Below are positions 29,704 to 39,842 of a stretch of 64,000 bases of DNA, piece by piece. Within the stretch, counting starts at the first letter, position 1. The number at the start of each line of letters is the position of its first letter. Both the position numbers and the translations under genes were made by a program. The notes under the pieces were generated by a model. The model was not told the DNA's origin and did not search any database. It worked only from the letters and a program-made list of their open reading frames with translations. Where the stretch lies: the NCBI GenBank assembly GCA_902536765.1, contig CACAYM010000002.1, positions 148,170 to 212,169 on the forward strand. The letters are read 5' to 3'. The DNA comes from an uncultured Pelagibacteraceae bacterium (GTDB taxonomy: Bacteria > Pseudomonadota > Alphaproteobacteria > Pelagibacterales > Pelagibacteraceae).

Positions 29704-30983
29704 TGAGTTCAACCACACCTTCAAATGATTTAAGAAATAGAATTTTATTCACGATCTTCGTGCTATCAATTTACAGGTTGGGTACTTTTGTTCCACTTCC
29801 AGGTATTGATCCCGAACAACTACAGATAATGATGGAAGGTAATCAAAAAGGTTTACTTGGAATGTTTAATGTATTTGCTGGAGGTGCGGTTAGTAGAATG
29901 GCAATTTTCGCATTAGGTATAATGCCATATATATCTTCATCAATCATAGTACAACTTCTTACAGGGGTTTCTGATTATTTTAAAAATTTAAAAAACCAAG
30001 GAGAAATTGGTAGGAAAAAAATTACTCAAATAACCAGATATGGCACAGTATTGCTTGGCACTGTTCAAGGATATGGACTAGCTGTCGGACTCGAGTCATC
30101 AGCAAATCTTGTCATCAATCCTGGAGTATTTTTTAAATTATCAACAGTGACTACAATTGTTGGAGGTACAATTTTTTTAATGTGGCTTGGTGAACAAATT
30201 ACACAAAGAGGCATTGGCAACGGTATATCTTTGATTATTTTTGCAGGTATCGTCGCTGAAATACCTAGAGCCCTTGTTACTACCTTTGAACTTGGAAAAA
30301 CAGGAGCCATCTCAGGATTTATGATTTTTATGATACTTGTTCTACTAATAGCAACAATTATGTTTATTGTATTTATGGAAAGAGCATTAAGAAAAATTCT
30401 TATTAATTATCCAAAAAGACAAATGGGTAATAAAATGTATGGTGGTGACTCGTCTCATTTACCTCTAAAAATTAACGCTGCAGGGGTAATACCTGCCATA
30501 TTTGCATCTGCTTTATTATTATTACCAGTTACATTTTCTAACTTCAGTATTTCAGAAAATGAAACATTCTTAAATATATCATCTTTTTTTTCACAAGGGC
30601 AACCTCTTTACATGATTCTTTATGCATCAGGAATAATATTTTTTACTTTTTTTTATACATCAATAGTTTTTAACCCAAATGAAACCGCAGAAAATTTAAG
30701 AAAGTATGGTGGTTTCATACCTGGTATAAGACCAGGAGAAAGTACTGCAAATTATATAGATAATATTTTGACAAAATTGACAACTATTGGTGCACTTTAT
30801 TTAACACTAGTGTGTCTTATGCCTGAATTTTTAATTGCCAACTATCCTATTCCATTTTATCTAGGCGGTACTTCAATCCTAATTGTTGTTGTTGTAGCAA
30901 TAGATACTGTAACACAAATACAAACAAGAATGATGAGTTCACAGTATGAACAACTAATTAAAAAAACTAAATTCGGAAAATAA
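29703..30983 (+). CDS. secY: Preprotein translocase subunit SecY
   Basis: A 426-residue, ten-helix channel protein of the Sec translocon. Hallmarks: RLGTFVPLPGID (about 21-32), NVFAGGAVSRMAIFALGIMPYIS segment (52-74), GIGNGISLIIFAGI (168-181) and the cytoplasmic loop GFIPGIRPGESTANYI (339-354). It translates from an ATG overlapping the rplO stop by one base, as in other spc operons. Confidence 0.99.
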   Translation: MSSTTPSNDLRNRILFTIFVLSIYRLGTFVPLPGIDPEQLQIMMEGNQKGLLGMFNVFAGGAVSRMAIFALGIMPYISSSIIVQLLTGVSDYFKNLKNQGEIGRKKITQITRYGTVLLGTVQGYGLAVGLESSANLVINPGVFFKLSTVTTIVGGTIFLMWLGEQITQRGIGNGISLIIFAGIVAEIPRALVTTFELGKTGAISGFMIFMILVLLIATIMFIVFMERALRKILINYPKRQMGNKMYGGDSSHLPLKINAAGVIPAIFASALLLLPVTFSNFSISENETFLNISSFFSQGQPLYMILYASGIIFFTFFYTSIVFNPNETAENLRKYGGFIPGIRPGESTANYIDNILTKLTTIGALYLTLVCLMPEFLIANYPIPFYLGGTSILIVVVVAIDTVTQIQTRMMSSQYEQLIKKTKFGK

Positions 30984-30987
30984 TTAA

Positions 30988-31551
30988 GTGAATATAATAA
31001 TTTTTGGTCCCCCAGGAGCAGGAAAAGGGACCCAAGCTAAATATTTAGTAAATAAATTACAAAATTTTCAAGTATCTACAGGAGATATGTTAAGAGATGA
31101 AATAGAAAAACATAGTGAAATTGGTAAGAAAATTATTAAAAATATGAATGATGGGAAATTTGTTGACGATACAATAGTAAATAAACTTCTTGAAAAAATT
31201 ATATTTGACCCAAATAAATCAAGCAAATTAATCTTTGATGGTTATCCTAGAACAATTAATCAAGCAAAAAATTTAAATTATTTATTAAAAAAATCTAATC
31301 AAAAAATAGATTATATTTTTTTTCTAAATGTAAAAAAAGATTCTATAATAAAAAGAATTGAAAAAAGAAAAATCTTAGAGAAAAGATCTGATGATGATGC
31401 AGATACAATTCTTAAAAGGTTCGATACATACATGAAAATAACAAAACCTGTGCTAGATTTTTACTCCAAAAATGAAAATTTTCATGAAATCGATGGATCC
31501 TTAAAAATAGATGAAATTTCGCAAAAAATTGAGGAAATACTTAAGGTTTAA
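30988..31551 (+). CDS. adk: Adenylate kinase
   Basis: A 187-residue adenylate kinase (ATP + AMP to 2 ADP). P-loop FGPPGAGKGT (6-15), the AMP-binding STGDMLRDE (about 30-38) and DGYPRT (about 85-90) are intact. The LID region is the short, zinc-free form: RIEKRKILEKRSDDD passes directly into the last helices. The start codon is GTG at 30988, since no ATG is available between the secY stop and the P-loop. It is the last gene before the promoter gap in front of rpsM. Confidence 0.97.
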   Translation: MNIIIFGPPGAGKGTQAKYLVNKLQNFQVSTGDMLRDEIEKHSEIGKKIIKNMNDGKFVDDTIVNKLLEKIIFDPNKSSKLIFDGYPRTINQAKNLNYLLKKSNQKIDYIFFLNVKKDSIIKRIEKRKILEKRSDDDADTILKRFDTYMKITKPVLDFYSKNENFHEIDGSLKIDEISQKIEEILKV

Positions 31552-31555
31552 AATA

Positions 31556-31583
31556 TTGACTTTATAACTTCTTCTTATATAAA
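31556..31583 (+). promoter_or_regulatory. Candidate promoter of the alpha operon
   Basis: TTGACT (31556-31561) and TATAAA (31578-31583) with a 16-nt spacer lie just after adk, in the only gap over 50 nt between rpsL and rplQ. It would give rpsM a leader of about 15-18 nt, too short for an S4-type leader structure (and rpsD is not in this operon). Confidence 0.55.
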
Positions 31584-31606
31584 AGGCTAAATTTTAATCA
31601 CAATAT

Positions 31607-31990
31607 ATGGCTCGTATAGCAGGTGTTAACATACCACAAAACAAGATTGTTCAAGTTGGATTAACTTACATCCATGGTATCGGTGATAAATTTTCTAAGA
31701 AAATTTGCAAGGATTTAGAAATACCTAAAGCGAAAAGAGTCAACGAATTATCCGATGACCAGATCTTAAAAATACGGGAATATATTGATAAACATTATAC
31801 AGTTGAAGGAGATTTAAGAAGAGAAACTTCATTGAGTATAAAAAGACTTATTGATTTAGCTTGTTACAGAGGATCTAGGCACAAAAAAAAATTACCTGTT
31901 AGGGGACAAAGAACAAGATGCAACGCCAGAACAAGAAAAGGCAAGGCTATCGCGATAGCAGGTAAAAAACTTACACCATTAAAAAAATAA
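31607..31990 (+). CDS. rpsM: 30S ribosomal protein S13
   Basis: A 127-residue S13: [26 protein letters not shown] start (ending with the GIG hinge) and the C-terminal [20 protein letters not shown] (about 91-110). It bridges to the 50S subunit. First gene after the candidate alpha-operon promoter; infA and rpmJ, often just upstream in other bacteria, are not here. Confidence 0.98.
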   Translation: MARIAGVNIPQNKIVQVGLTYIHGIGDKFSKKICKDLEIPKAKRVNELSDDQILKIREYIDKHYTVEGDLRRETSLSIKRLIDLACYRGSRHKKKLPVRGQRTRCNARTRKGKAIAIAGKKLTPLKK

Positions 31991-31995
31991 ATAAT

Positions 31996-32430
31996 ATGGA
32001 ATCAGAAAAAAAAAAACAAAAAGAAAATGAAATTAAAACAGTTAAAAAAAGTACGTACTCCAAAAAAAAAAAAGTAAAAAAAAATATACTTAATGGTAAA
32101 GCTTTTGTGTTATCGACATTTAATAATACAATAATTTCAATCTCAGATACTAATGGTAACGTTGTATCTTGGTCGTCTGCTGGACAAAAGGGTTTTAAGG
32201 GATCAAGAAAATCGACACCATACGCGGCACAAGTTGCAGCTGACTCTGCCGCTGCAAAAGCATTGGAATACGGAATGAAAACCTTAACAGTTGAAATCAA
32301 AGGCCCTGGTTCTGGAAGAGAAACTGCGTTGAGAGCATTACAAGCTCGAGGTTTTAAAATTTTATCAATTAAAGATACAACACCATTGCCACACAATGGT
32401 ACAAGGCCACCAAAAAAAAGGAGAGTATAA
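31996..32430 (+). CDS. rpsK: 30S ribosomal protein S11
   Basis: A 144-residue S11. The first 35 residues or so are an extra-basic Lys-rich extension; the core has [15 protein letters not shown] (about 40-54), [20 protein letters not shown] (57-76) and the C-terminal [17 protein letters not shown]. It lines the E site of the 30S platform. Its stop abuts the rpoA start. Confidence 0.98.
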   Translation: MESEKKKQKENEIKTVKKSTYSKKKKVKKNILNGKAFVLSTFNNTIISISDTNGNVVSWSSAGQKGFKGSRKSTPYAAQVAADSAAAKALEYGMKTLTVEIKGPGSGRETALRALQARGFKILSIKDTTPLPHNGTRPPKKRRV

Positions 32431-33459
32431 ATGGAAAGTGTAGATGTAAATATAAAAAATTGGAAATCATTAATAAAACCACCTAAACTAGATATAAAAC
32501 TGAGTGATGACAAATCATTTGCTAAAATAACTGCTGAACCTTTAGAAAAAGGCTACGGTCTAACACTCGGAAATTCACTCAGAAGAATACTATTATCATC
32601 AATAAGAGGTGCAGCTGTTACATCAATTCAGATAGATGGTGTTTTGCATGAATTTAGTTCAATTAAAGGTGTGAGAGAAGATGTAACTGATATTGTTCTT
32701 AATATTAAGTCATTAGCTTTAAAAAGTCATTCAGAAGGATCAAAAAAACTAATTCTGGATGCAAAAGGTCCTGGTGAAATCAAAGCATCAAATATATCAA
32801 AAGTTGCAGATATTGAAATATTGAATCCAGATTTAGTAATTTGTAATTTAGATGAGAATACTAATTTCCATATGGAGATGAATGTAGGCACAGGTAAAGG
32901 TTATGTTTCTGCTGATATGAATAAACCAGAAGATCCTCCATTAGGATTAATCCCAATTGACTCATTGTACAGCCCCGTCAAAAGAGTCTCTTATTCAGTA
33001 AGTACAGCTCGAGAGGGAAAAGCTTTAGATTATGACAAATTAACCATGGAAGTAGAAACTAATGGATCAATATCAGCTGAAGATGCAGTAGCATATGCTG
33101 CTAGAATATTTCAAGATCAATTGGGAATGTTTGTAAATTTTGATGAACCACAAGAAGTTATTGTTAGAGAACAGCCTACTGAACCTGAATTTAATAAGAA
33201 TCTATTAAGAAAAGTTGATGAACTAGAACTTTCTGTAAGATCAATGAATTGTCTGAAGAACGATAATATTGTTTATATAGGTGATTTAGTTCAAAAATCT
33301 GAGGGAGAAATGTTAAGGACACCTAATTTTGGGAGAAAATCTCTAAATGAAATTAAAGAAGTTTTAACTGGTATGTCATTATATTTAGGAATGGAGATAC
33401 CTAATTGGCCTCCAGACAATATTGCAGAATTATCTAAAAAACTTGAGGAATCAATATAA
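32431..33459 (+). CDS. rpoA: RNA polymerase alpha subunit
   Basis: A 342-residue alpha subunit. The N-terminal dimerisation domain shows [20 protein letters not shown] (about 35-54) and the C-terminal domain (about 260-325) has [20 protein letters not shown] and [13 protein letters not shown], the helix-hairpin-helix that binds UP elements and activators. It overlaps rplQ by one base. Confidence 0.99.
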   Translation: MESVDVNIKNWKSLIKPPKLDIKLSDDKSFAKITAEPLEKGYGLTLGNSLRRILLSSIRGAAVTSIQIDGVLHEFSSIKGVREDVTDIVLNIKSLALKSHSEGSKKLILDAKGPGEIKASNISKVADIEILNPDLVICNLDENTNFHMEMNVGTGKGYVSADMNKPEDPPLGLIPIDSLYSPVKRVSYSVSTAREGKALDYDKLTMEVETNGSISAEDAVAYAARIFQDQLGMFVNFDEPQEVIVREQPTEPEFNKNLLRKVDELELSVRSMNCLKNDNIVYIGDLVQKSEGEMLRTPNFGRKSLNEIKEVLTGMSLYLGMEIPNWPPDNIAELSKKLEESI

Positions 33460-33908
33460 TGCGCCATAAATTTGGTTATAAAAAATTAAATAGAACATCA
33501 GAGCATAGAAAAGCATTAATTAAAAATATGCTTAACTCTTTAATCAAATATGAACAAATTAAAACAACCCTTCCAAAAGCAAAGGTTTTAAAACCACAAG
33601 CTGAAAAAATCATTACGCTAGGAAAAAAAGAGAGTTTAAAAAATAAAAAAATATTAATTTCCAAGCTACAAGATAAAAAATCTGCTTCAAAGGTAGTAAA
33701 AACTTTATCTAAAAGATACGAAAAAAGAAATGGTGGCTATACTAGAATTATTAAGGCTGGATTCAGATATGGTGATAAAGCACCGATTGCAATAATAGAA
33801 TTTGTAGATAGAGATGTTGAAGCAAAAAAAGCTGATAAAAAGAAAGCTGATGCTTTAAAAAAAACAGAAATACAAAAAAAAGAAGATAAAAAAGAAGCCA
33901 CAGCGTAA
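33459..33908 (+). CDS. rplQ: 50S ribosomal protein L17
   Basis: A 149-residue L17: [20 protein letters not shown] start and [20 protein letters not shown] (about 95-114). The last 30 residues are a Lys/Glu/Ala-rich charged tail not seen in short L17 proteins. It ends the alpha operon; an RluC/D-type gene follows after 18 nt without a terminator. Confidence 0.97.
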   Translation: MRHKFGYKKLNRTSEHRKALIKNMLNSLIKYEQIKTTLPKAKVLKPQAEKIITLGKKESLKNKKILISKLQDKKSASKVVKTLSKRYEKRNGGYTRIIKAGFRYGDKAPIAIIEFVDRDVEAKKADKKKADALKKTEIQKKEDKKEATA

Positions 33909-33926
33909 TTAAGTCTTATCATTTTA

Positions 33927-34835
33927 ATGATAAAAATCTTTAAAGTAGAAGAACAATTCTCCGACATGAGAATAGATAGATTTATTAAAAAGGCTATTAG
34001 CAATATACCGCAAGGTTTAATTGAAAAAAATTTAAGAACTGGCAAAATTAAACTAAATGGAAAAAAAATAAAAAGTTCTCATAGATTAAAAAAAAATGAC
34101 GTATTAAATTTTTTTAATATTAATTTTAATGAAAATATTCAAAATAAAAAACCCTTATACAAGCCATCTAAAAAAATAATTAAATCAAATGAGAAATTGA
34201 TAATTGAAAATAATGAAGATTTTGTTGTTATAAACAAAGATGCGGGTATCTCTGTACAAGGTGGAACGAAATCAATTAAAAATCTGATAGATATATTTAG
34301 AGGAAGTAGTATTTTTGAAAATACTAAACCTTATTCGGTTCATAGAATAGATAAAGATACTTCTGGAATATTTTTAATTGCAAAAAATAGGAAAACCGCA
34401 CAACTATTAACTTCATTGTTTAGACTACGAAGAGTTCATAAAACATATGTAGCTATATGTCACGGATCAATAAATAGTAAAAAAGGAACATTAAAAAATA
34501 TTCTTGTTCGTTACGATAATAATAAAAAAATAAGTGAAAAAGCGGAGACATTATTTAAAGTTATAGATAAAAATACATACTGCTCTCTTGTAGAAATGAA
34601 ACCTATTACAGGGCGCAAGCATCAATTAAGAAAACAAATGTTATTATTAGGACATCCTATAATTGGAGATGCTAAGTATAACCTGGAGAATCAAAGTAGT
34701 TTGAGTAAAAATAAACAACTAATGCTTCACTCAAATCAAATAAAATTTATGATTAATAATGAAAAATACACTTTTAATGCTCCGCTTCCAGCATATTTTG
34801 AAAAATATCTCAAAATTAAAAGATTAAGATTTTAG
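33927..34835 (+). CDS. rluC: Pseudouridine synthase, RluC/RluD family
   Basis: A 302-residue enzyme that isomerises uridines in 23S rRNA. An N-terminal S4 RNA-binding domain (about 12-75) is followed by the catalytic domain with HRIDKDTSGIFLIAK (about 139-153), in which the aspartate is the nucleophile, then YVAICHG and a KPITGRKHQLRKQM segment. RluC is preferred over RluD because of the LRTGKIKLNGKKIKSSHRL linker and SAR11/alphaproteobacterial context, but RluD is possible. It overlaps the 3' end of the convergent lipB by 12 nt. Confidence 0.85.
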   Translation: MIKIFKVEEQFSDMRIDRFIKKAISNIPQGLIEKNLRTGKIKLNGKKIKSSHRLKKNDVLNFFNINFNENIQNKKPLYKPSKKIIKSNEKLIIENNEDFVVINKDAGISVQGGTKSIKNLIDIFRGSSIFENTKPYSVHRIDKDTSGIFLIAKNRKTAQLLTSLFRLRRVHKTYVAICHGSINSKKGTLKNILVRYDNNKKISEKAETLFKVIDKNTYCSLVEMKPITGRKHQLRKQMLLLGHPIIGDAKYNLENQSSLSKNKQLMLHSNQIKFMINNEKYTFNAPLPAYFEKYLKIKRLRF

Positions 34836-35444
34836 ATTTTTCAAAAAATTTTTAATTAGCGTTTTTTCAAAATTTTTATAATTCTGTTTCTTAATATTTA
34901 TCAGATTTGTTACACTGTGTTTTTTAATTCCACACGGAACAATTTTTTCGTATTTTGTTAAATCATTATTAATATTTATTGCACAGCCATGATAAGCAAT
35001 CCACCTTCTAACTTTGATACCGATAGCAGCAACTTTTTCTTTTTTTTTATTTTTTTTCACCCAAATTCCAACATTTTTTCTGTCGGCAAAAGATTTTATT
35101 TTATATTCTTTGAGAGTGTCTATAATTATCTTTTCAATAATATTAACAAACTTTCTTATATCTTTTTCTCGCTTTGATAGATTTATTACAAAATAAAAAA
35201 TCATTTGTCCTGGCCCATGCCATGTAATTTTTCCTCCACGATTTGTTTTAATAACACTTATTTTTTTGTCTAATATCTCATCACTTTTGGTTGATATACC
35301 AGCTGTATAAATACTAGGATGGCTTAATATCCATAATAATTCATCTGTTTGCTTAAAATGCAAAGATCTAACCTTTTTTTCCAGATAACTAATAGCTTTA
35401 TCATAATCTATCGGTTTTTTTGATATTTTGATCTTAATACTCAT
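34824..35444 (-). CDS. lipB: Octanoyltransferase LipB
   Basis: A 206-residue enzyme that moves octanoyl from acyl carrier protein to lipoyl domains, the first step in lipoate synthesis. RGGKITWHGPGQMIFYFVI (about 69-87), VAAIGIKVRRWIAYHGCAIN (134-153) hold the conserved Lys/Gly/Cys region, with Cys in HGCA as the acyl-thioester site. Length is typical. It lies opposite rluC (12-nt tail overlap) and is divergent from mgtE across a 61-bp AT-rich gap. LipA is not in the window. Confidence 0.95.
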   Translation of the reverse strand: MSIKIKISKKPIDYDKAISYLEKKVRSLHFKQTDELLWILSHPSIYTAGISTKSDEILDKKISVIKTNRGGKITWHGPGQMIFYFVINLSKREKDIRKFVNIIEKIIIDTLKEYKIKSFADRKNVGIWVKKNKKKEKVAAIGIKVRRWIAYHGCAININNDLTKYEKIVPCGIKKHSVTNLINIKKQNYKNFEKTLIKNFLKNLKS

Positions 35445-35505
35445 TAAATATTTGTATTATATAAATTATGCATTATTAAGGCTTATAATTTAATTATATA
35501 ATTTT

Positions 35506-36885
35506 ATGACTTTAGAAAAAAAAATTAAAGATAAAAAAGTAAATTTTGAATTTAACAAAGAATTTATAAAAGTCGTAACTGAAAAAATTTCAAATAACGA
35601 CGCTATTTTTATTACAAACTCATTTAAAGAAATGCATCCATCAGATGCTGCTGATATTATAGAACATTTAAGTGACAATAATAGAGAGAATTTAATAAAA
35701 CTAAATAATTTTAAACTCGACCCACAAGTATTTGTTGAATTGAACGAATCTATTCAAACAGAAATAATTAAATATTTATCTAAAGAAACAATAGTAGATA
35801 TTCTAAAAAATTTAGAGTCGGATGACGCTATTAAAATATTAGAAAATTTAGAAGAGAAAAATAAAAATGATATTTTAGGATCTTTACCACCTAAGGATAG
35901 ATTTGTGCTATTAGAAAGCTTAAGTTACCCAGAGGATTCAGCTGCTAGAATAATGCAAAGAGAATTTACCGCTATACCAAGTAATTGGTCAGTAGGGCAG
36001 ACCATTGATTATTTGAGAGAAAATAAAGACTTGCCCGAGGAATTTTTAGAAATATTTATTGTTGATAATGAATTTAAACCAATTGGAACTGTTCCATCTT
36101 CTAAAGTCCTCAGAACAGCTAGAGACACAAAAATGATCTCTATAATGAATGAGTCACAACTTTTAATACCAGTAGATATGGACAGGGAAGAGGTTGGTCA
36201 TTTATTTGAAAACTATAATTTAAATTCAGCATGTGTAGTTGATAAAAGTAACAAACTTGTAGGAATGATAACAAGTGATGATGTTTTAACAGTTCTTAAA
36301 GAAGAAGCTGAAGAAGATGCATTAAGACTTGCCGGAGTTGGTGATGAAGAAATAACTGATGGAATTTTAAAAAAAACAAAGAGAAGATTTAATTGGCTTT
36401 TATTAAATCTATTTACAGCAATAATTGCTTCAGTAGTAATAGGTTTTTTTCAGGAAGATATTGAAAAAGTAGTGGCACTAGCCGTTCTAATGCCAATCGT
36501 TGCATCAATGGGTGGGAATGCTGGTATGCAAACATTAGCTGTAACTATTAGAAGTATTGCAACTAATGAATTAACTAAAAATAATTTTAGCCAAAATGTA
36601 ATAAAAGAATTTTCTATTGGAATTTTAAATGGAATTATTTTTGCAATAATAAGCGCTGTTGTTGTTCATATTTGGTTCAATGACCTTACTCTATCTCTTA
36701 TTATTTCTATATCTATGGTTTTAAATATGATTGTAGCGGGTCTATTTGGAATTTTAGTACCAATAACTTTAAAAAAATTTAATATTGATCCAGCTATTGC
36801 ATCCAGTGTATTTGTAACAACCATAACTGATGTTATTGGATTTTTGTCTTTTTTAGGCGTTGGTGCCTTCTTTTTTTATAATTAA
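35506..36885 (+). CDS. mgtE: Magnesium transporter MgtE
   Basis: A 459-residue MgtE-type Mg channel. Domains in order: acidic alpha-solenoid N domain (about 1-150, with repeated MHPSDAADIIEHL and LESDDAIKILE units), a pair of CBS domains (about 150-275, GMITSDDVL), a connecting helix, and five membrane segments from about 295 with MPIVASMGGNAGMQTLAV (about 325-342), the conserved pore segment. Acidic residues of the N and CBS domains sense intracellular Mg in this family. Stop overlaps the convergent panC stop by 4 nt. Confidence 0.96.
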   Translation: MTLEKKIKDKKVNFEFNKEFIKVVTEKISNNDAIFITNSFKEMHPSDAADIIEHLSDNNRENLIKLNNFKLDPQVFVELNESIQTEIIKYLSKETIVDILKNLESDDAIKILENLEEKNKNDILGSLPPKDRFVLLESLSYPEDSAARIMQREFTAIPSNWSVGQTIDYLRENKDLPEEFLEIFIVDNEFKPIGTVPSSKVLRTARDTKMISIMNESQLLIPVDMDREEVGHLFENYNLNSACVVDKSNKLVGMITSDDVLTVLKEEAEEDALRLAGVGDEEITDGILKKTKRRFNWLLLNLFTAIIASVVIGFFQEDIEKVVALAVLMPIVASMGGNAGMQTLAVTIRSIATNELTKNNFSQNVIKEFSIGILNGIIFAIISAVVVHIWFNDLTLSLIISISMVLNMIVAGLFGILVPITLKKFNIDPAIASSVFVTTITDVIGFLSFLGVGAFFFYN

Positions 36886-37691
36886 AAGTTGTCAATTAAT
36901 CTTACATTTCCAAAATAATAAGCTACAAAAATTTTAAAATTATTTTTATTTATATTTTTTTTTAAATTATTCTTATTTCGTATTTCTAAATATTCAACTC
37001 GAGAACAAATACCAGAAATTTTATTTTTAATATTTTCAATATCTTTTATTTTGGAAAAATCCTTAGATATTTGATAATGAAATTTTTTAATTATTTTTGA
37101 TATCAAAATTCCATATTTTATATTTTTCTTTGAAAGTAGATTATTTCTTGAAGAATAGGCTAATAAATTTTTAAGTCTAATTGTTTTGCAATCAATTATT
37201 TTAGTAATAAATTTATTACCTAAATATTTTTTAATAAGAAATATTTGTTGAAAATCTTTGTTACCTAAAAACATATATTTTGCTTTTATATTCTCCAAAA
37301 AAACTGAAATTACCCCCAAAACACCCTCAAAATGACCAGGTCTATACTTAGAACAAAGAATTTTATCTTCATTATTAATCTTAATTCTCATCTGTTTTTT
37401 TGTTTTATACACTTCCTTTATTGATGGAATTAATACGTAATCTACTTTTAATTTTTTTAAGATTTTAAGATCTTTATTTAGGTTTCTAGGATATTTTCTG
37501 AAGTCTGTACTTTTATTAAATTGGGATGGATTTACAAAAATACTAACAAGAGTTTTAGTGCATTTTTTTTTAGAGCTTTGTATTAAGGAAATATGTCCTT
37601 TATGAAGAGATCCCATTGTCGGTACAAAACCAACATTTGCCTTAATATTAACCTTTTTTTTTAATTTATTAATACTTTTAAAAATTATCAT
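36882..37691 (-). CDS. panC: Pantothenate synthetase
   Basis: A 269-residue PanC, which joins pantoate and beta-alanine at the expense of ATP. VGFVPTMGSLHKGHISLI (about residues 21-38, with the HxGH ATP site), VSIFVNPSQF (50-59), a PGHFEGV substrate segment (about 119-125) and a SSRN motif (about 180) are present. Very Lys/Ile/Asn-rich. It faces galU across only 31 bp. PanB and PanD are not in this window, so whether the pathway is complete cannot be judged. Confidence 0.93.
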   Translation of the reverse strand: MIIFKSINKLKKKVNIKANVGFVPTMGSLHKGHISLIQSSKKKCTKTLVSIFVNPSQFNKSTDFRKYPRNLNKDLKILKKLKVDYVLIPSIKEVYKTKKQMRIKINNEDKILCSKYRPGHFEGVLGVISVFLENIKAKYMFLGNKDFQQIFLIKKYLGNKFITKIIDCKTIRLKNLLAYSSRNNLLSKKNIKYGILISKIIKKFHYQISKDFSKIKDIENIKNKISGICSRVEYLEIRNKNNLKKNINKNNFKIFVAYYFGNVRLIDNF

Positions 37692-37722
37692 TTATGATAG
37701 CCATTTAATATTACAAAAAGCA

Positions 37723-38538
37723 ATGATTAAACAAGCTATAATACCATTAGCAGGACTAGGCACAAGGCTTTTGCCTCTTACAAGCATTTTTGCAAAAGAG
37801 CTTTTACCTATGAATGGTAAACCAGGTATTCAGTATATTCTAGATGAGTGCATAGAAGCTGGTATTAAAGAAGTAATATTTATTATTTCAAACAAAAAAA
37901 AAATTATAAAAAAATATTTCTATAATGACAGTTTTTTTAAAAAAATCATAAAAAAAAAAAAAGATAAAAGATTAATAGAAGAATATAAAAAAATTAAAAA
38001 ATATAAAAAAATGATTAAATTTGTATATCAAAATAAACCATTAGGTACTGGGGATGCTGTATACAAAACAAAAAGTAAGATAAAAAATGATTTTTTTTTA
38101 ATGTTATTACCAGATGACCTCATAATTAAAAAAAATTGTTCAAAAGCCATGATATCAATTCATAAAAAAAAAAAGTGTTCTGTCATGGCAAGTATGAATG
38201 TTCCAAGAAAAACTGTAAATAGATGGGGTATTTATATGAAAGAAAAAAATATAAATAAAAAAAACTTTTATATTAAAGATGTTGTAGAAAAACCTAATGT
38301 AAATGATGCTCCATCAAATTATGCGGTAATCGGAAGATACATTTTGCCAAAAAAAATATTTTATATTTTGAAAAATCAAAAAAAAGGAAAAGGCGGAGAA
38401 ATTCATATTACAGATGCTATTAGAACTTTAATTCAACAAAATAATAAATTTATTGGCCATAATTTTGAAGGAAAATATTTAGATTGTGGAACAATGCATG
38501 GATATATTAAATCTTCATTAGAGATTGCTAAATCATGA
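37723..38538 (+). CDS. galU: UTP-glucose-1-phosphate uridylyltransferase
   Basis: A 271-residue GalU making UDP-glucose. IPLAGLGTRLLPLTSIFAKE (residues 7-26) is the nucleotide-binding signature, QNKPLGTGDAVY (about 104-115) and LLPDD (about 128-132) follow, then EKPNVNDAPSNYAVIGRYIL and GKGGEIHITDAI. A lysine-dense insertion near residues 60-100 makes this one of the most AT-rich core genes here. It overlaps ugd by 4 nt (ATGA), giving a UDP-glucose to UDP-glucuronate operon for surface glycans. Confidence 0.95.
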   Translation: MIKQAIIPLAGLGTRLLPLTSIFAKELLPMNGKPGIQYILDECIEAGIKEVIFIISNKKKIIKKYFYNDSFFKKIIKKKKDKRLIEEYKKIKKYKKMIKFVYQNKPLGTGDAVYKTKSKIKNDFFLMLLPDDLIIKKNCSKAMISIHKKKKCSVMASMNVPRKTVNRWGIYMKEKNINKKNFYIKDVVEKPNVNDAPSNYAVIGRYILPKKIFYILKNQKKGKGGEIHITDAIRTLIQQNNKFIGHNFEGKYLDCGTMHGYIKSSLEIAKS

Positions 38539-39833
38539 AACTTTGTATGGTAGGTACTGGATATGTAGGTCTTGTAAGTGGAGTTTGTTTTGCCGATTTG
38601 GGAAACAACGTAATCTGCGTTGATAAAGACCAACGAAAAATTAATTCTCTTAAAAAAGGTAAAATTCCTATTTATGAGCCAGGTTTAGAGGAATTAGTTT
38701 TAAAAAATTATAAAAATAAGAGACTTGATTTTTCAACGGACCTGAATGACTCAGTTAAAAAATCTGATATAATTTTTATATGCGTTGGTACTCCGACAAA
38801 AAAAGGTGGCAGCAACGCTGACTTAAGTCAAGTTTATAATGTTGCAAAAGATATTAGTAAATCAATTAATAAATTTAAAATTATTATTACTAAATCAACG
38901 GTCCCAGTTACGACTGGTGATGAAATTGAAAAAATTATTAGAAAAAAAAATAAAAAAAAAAATTTTTCAATAGTTTCAAATCCTGAATTTTTGAGGGAAG
39001 GGGAAGCAATTAGGGATTTCATTTATCCAGATAGAGTTATAGTTGGTACAAATGAAGTTAAATCAAATAAAATTCTTAAAACACTTTACTCACCATTAAT
39101 TTCTAAAGGGGCTCAATATCTAAATACATCAAGAAGAGCAGCTGAACTAATCAAATATGCTTCAAATGCATTTTTAGCAACAAAAATAACTTTTATAAAT
39201 GAGTTGGCTAACTTATGTGAAAAAACCAATATTAATATTGAGGATATATCAATAGGCATGGGTCTTGATAAACGTATTGGTGGTCGTTTTTTGCGAGCAG
39301 GACCAGCATATGGTGGATCTTGCTTCCCAAAAGATACAAAAGCAATAATGAATACTGCTGAACGTTTTAAAATAAATCTTTCTGTTATCAAAAGTGTAAT
39401 TAAATCAAATGAGAATAGATCAAAACTGTTATTAAATCGTATTAAGAAGTTATTAAAAAATAGAATTAAAAATAAAAATATTTGTTTCTTAGGAGTTACA
39501 TTTAAAGCTAATACTGATGATATGAGAGATTCATCAAGTTTATCTATGATACCTGCGTTGAGCAAAAAAGGTGCAAAAGTTTGTTATTATGATCCTACAG
39601 GATTAAAAAGCGAATTTAACAAATATAAAAATGTTACCTTTAAACAAAATATTAAAGATGCAATAATGAAATCAGATCTAATAATTATTCACACAGAATG
39701 GAATGATTTTAAGTCAATTAATTTCAAATCTTTCATAAAAGGAAGGAAACCAATAATATTTGACATGAGAAATATTTATTCTCCTACAAAAATGAAACAT
39801 CAAGGTTTTAAATATTTTGGTGTGGGAAGATAA
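38535..39833 (+). CDS. ugd: UDP-glucose 6-dehydrogenase
   Basis: A 432-residue NAD-dependent dehydrogenase oxidising UDP-glucose to UDP-glucuronate. The N-terminal Rossmann motif is VGTGYVGLVSGVCFADLG (6-23); the catalytic block GPAYGGSCFPKDTKAI (about 256-271) has the nucleophilic Cys; the C-terminal domain contains GVTFKANTDDMRDSSSL (about 319-335). Translationally coupled to galU. It provides the precursor for glycans such as those made by genes at the left end of the window, a functional link that is inferred. Confidence 0.96.
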   Translation: MKLCMVGTGYVGLVSGVCFADLGNNVICVDKDQRKINSLKKGKIPIYEPGLEELVLKNYKNKRLDFSTDLNDSVKKSDIIFICVGTPTKKGGSNADLSQVYNVAKDISKSINKFKIIITKSTVPVTTGDEIEKIIRKKNKKKNFSIVSNPEFLREGEAIRDFIYPDRVIVGTNEVKSNKILKTLYSPLISKGAQYLNTSRRAAELIKYASNAFLATKITFINELANLCEKTNINIEDISIGMGLDKRIGGRFLRAGPAYGGSCFPKDTKAIMNTAERFKINLSVIKSVIKSNENRSKLLLNRIKKLLKNRIKNKNICFLGVTFKANTDDMRDSSSLSMIPALSKKGAKVCYYDPTGLKSEFNKYKNVTFKQNIKDAIMKSDLIIIHTEWNDFKSINFKSFIKGRKPIIFDMRNIYSPTKMKHQGFKYFGVGR

Positions 39834-39842
39834 ATAAATAGA

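Noticed and set aside
37900..38020. Frameshift errors in the long A-runs of galU
   Set aside because: The reading frame stays open and the flanking GalU motifs are in frame, so the Lys-rich stretch is taken as real.
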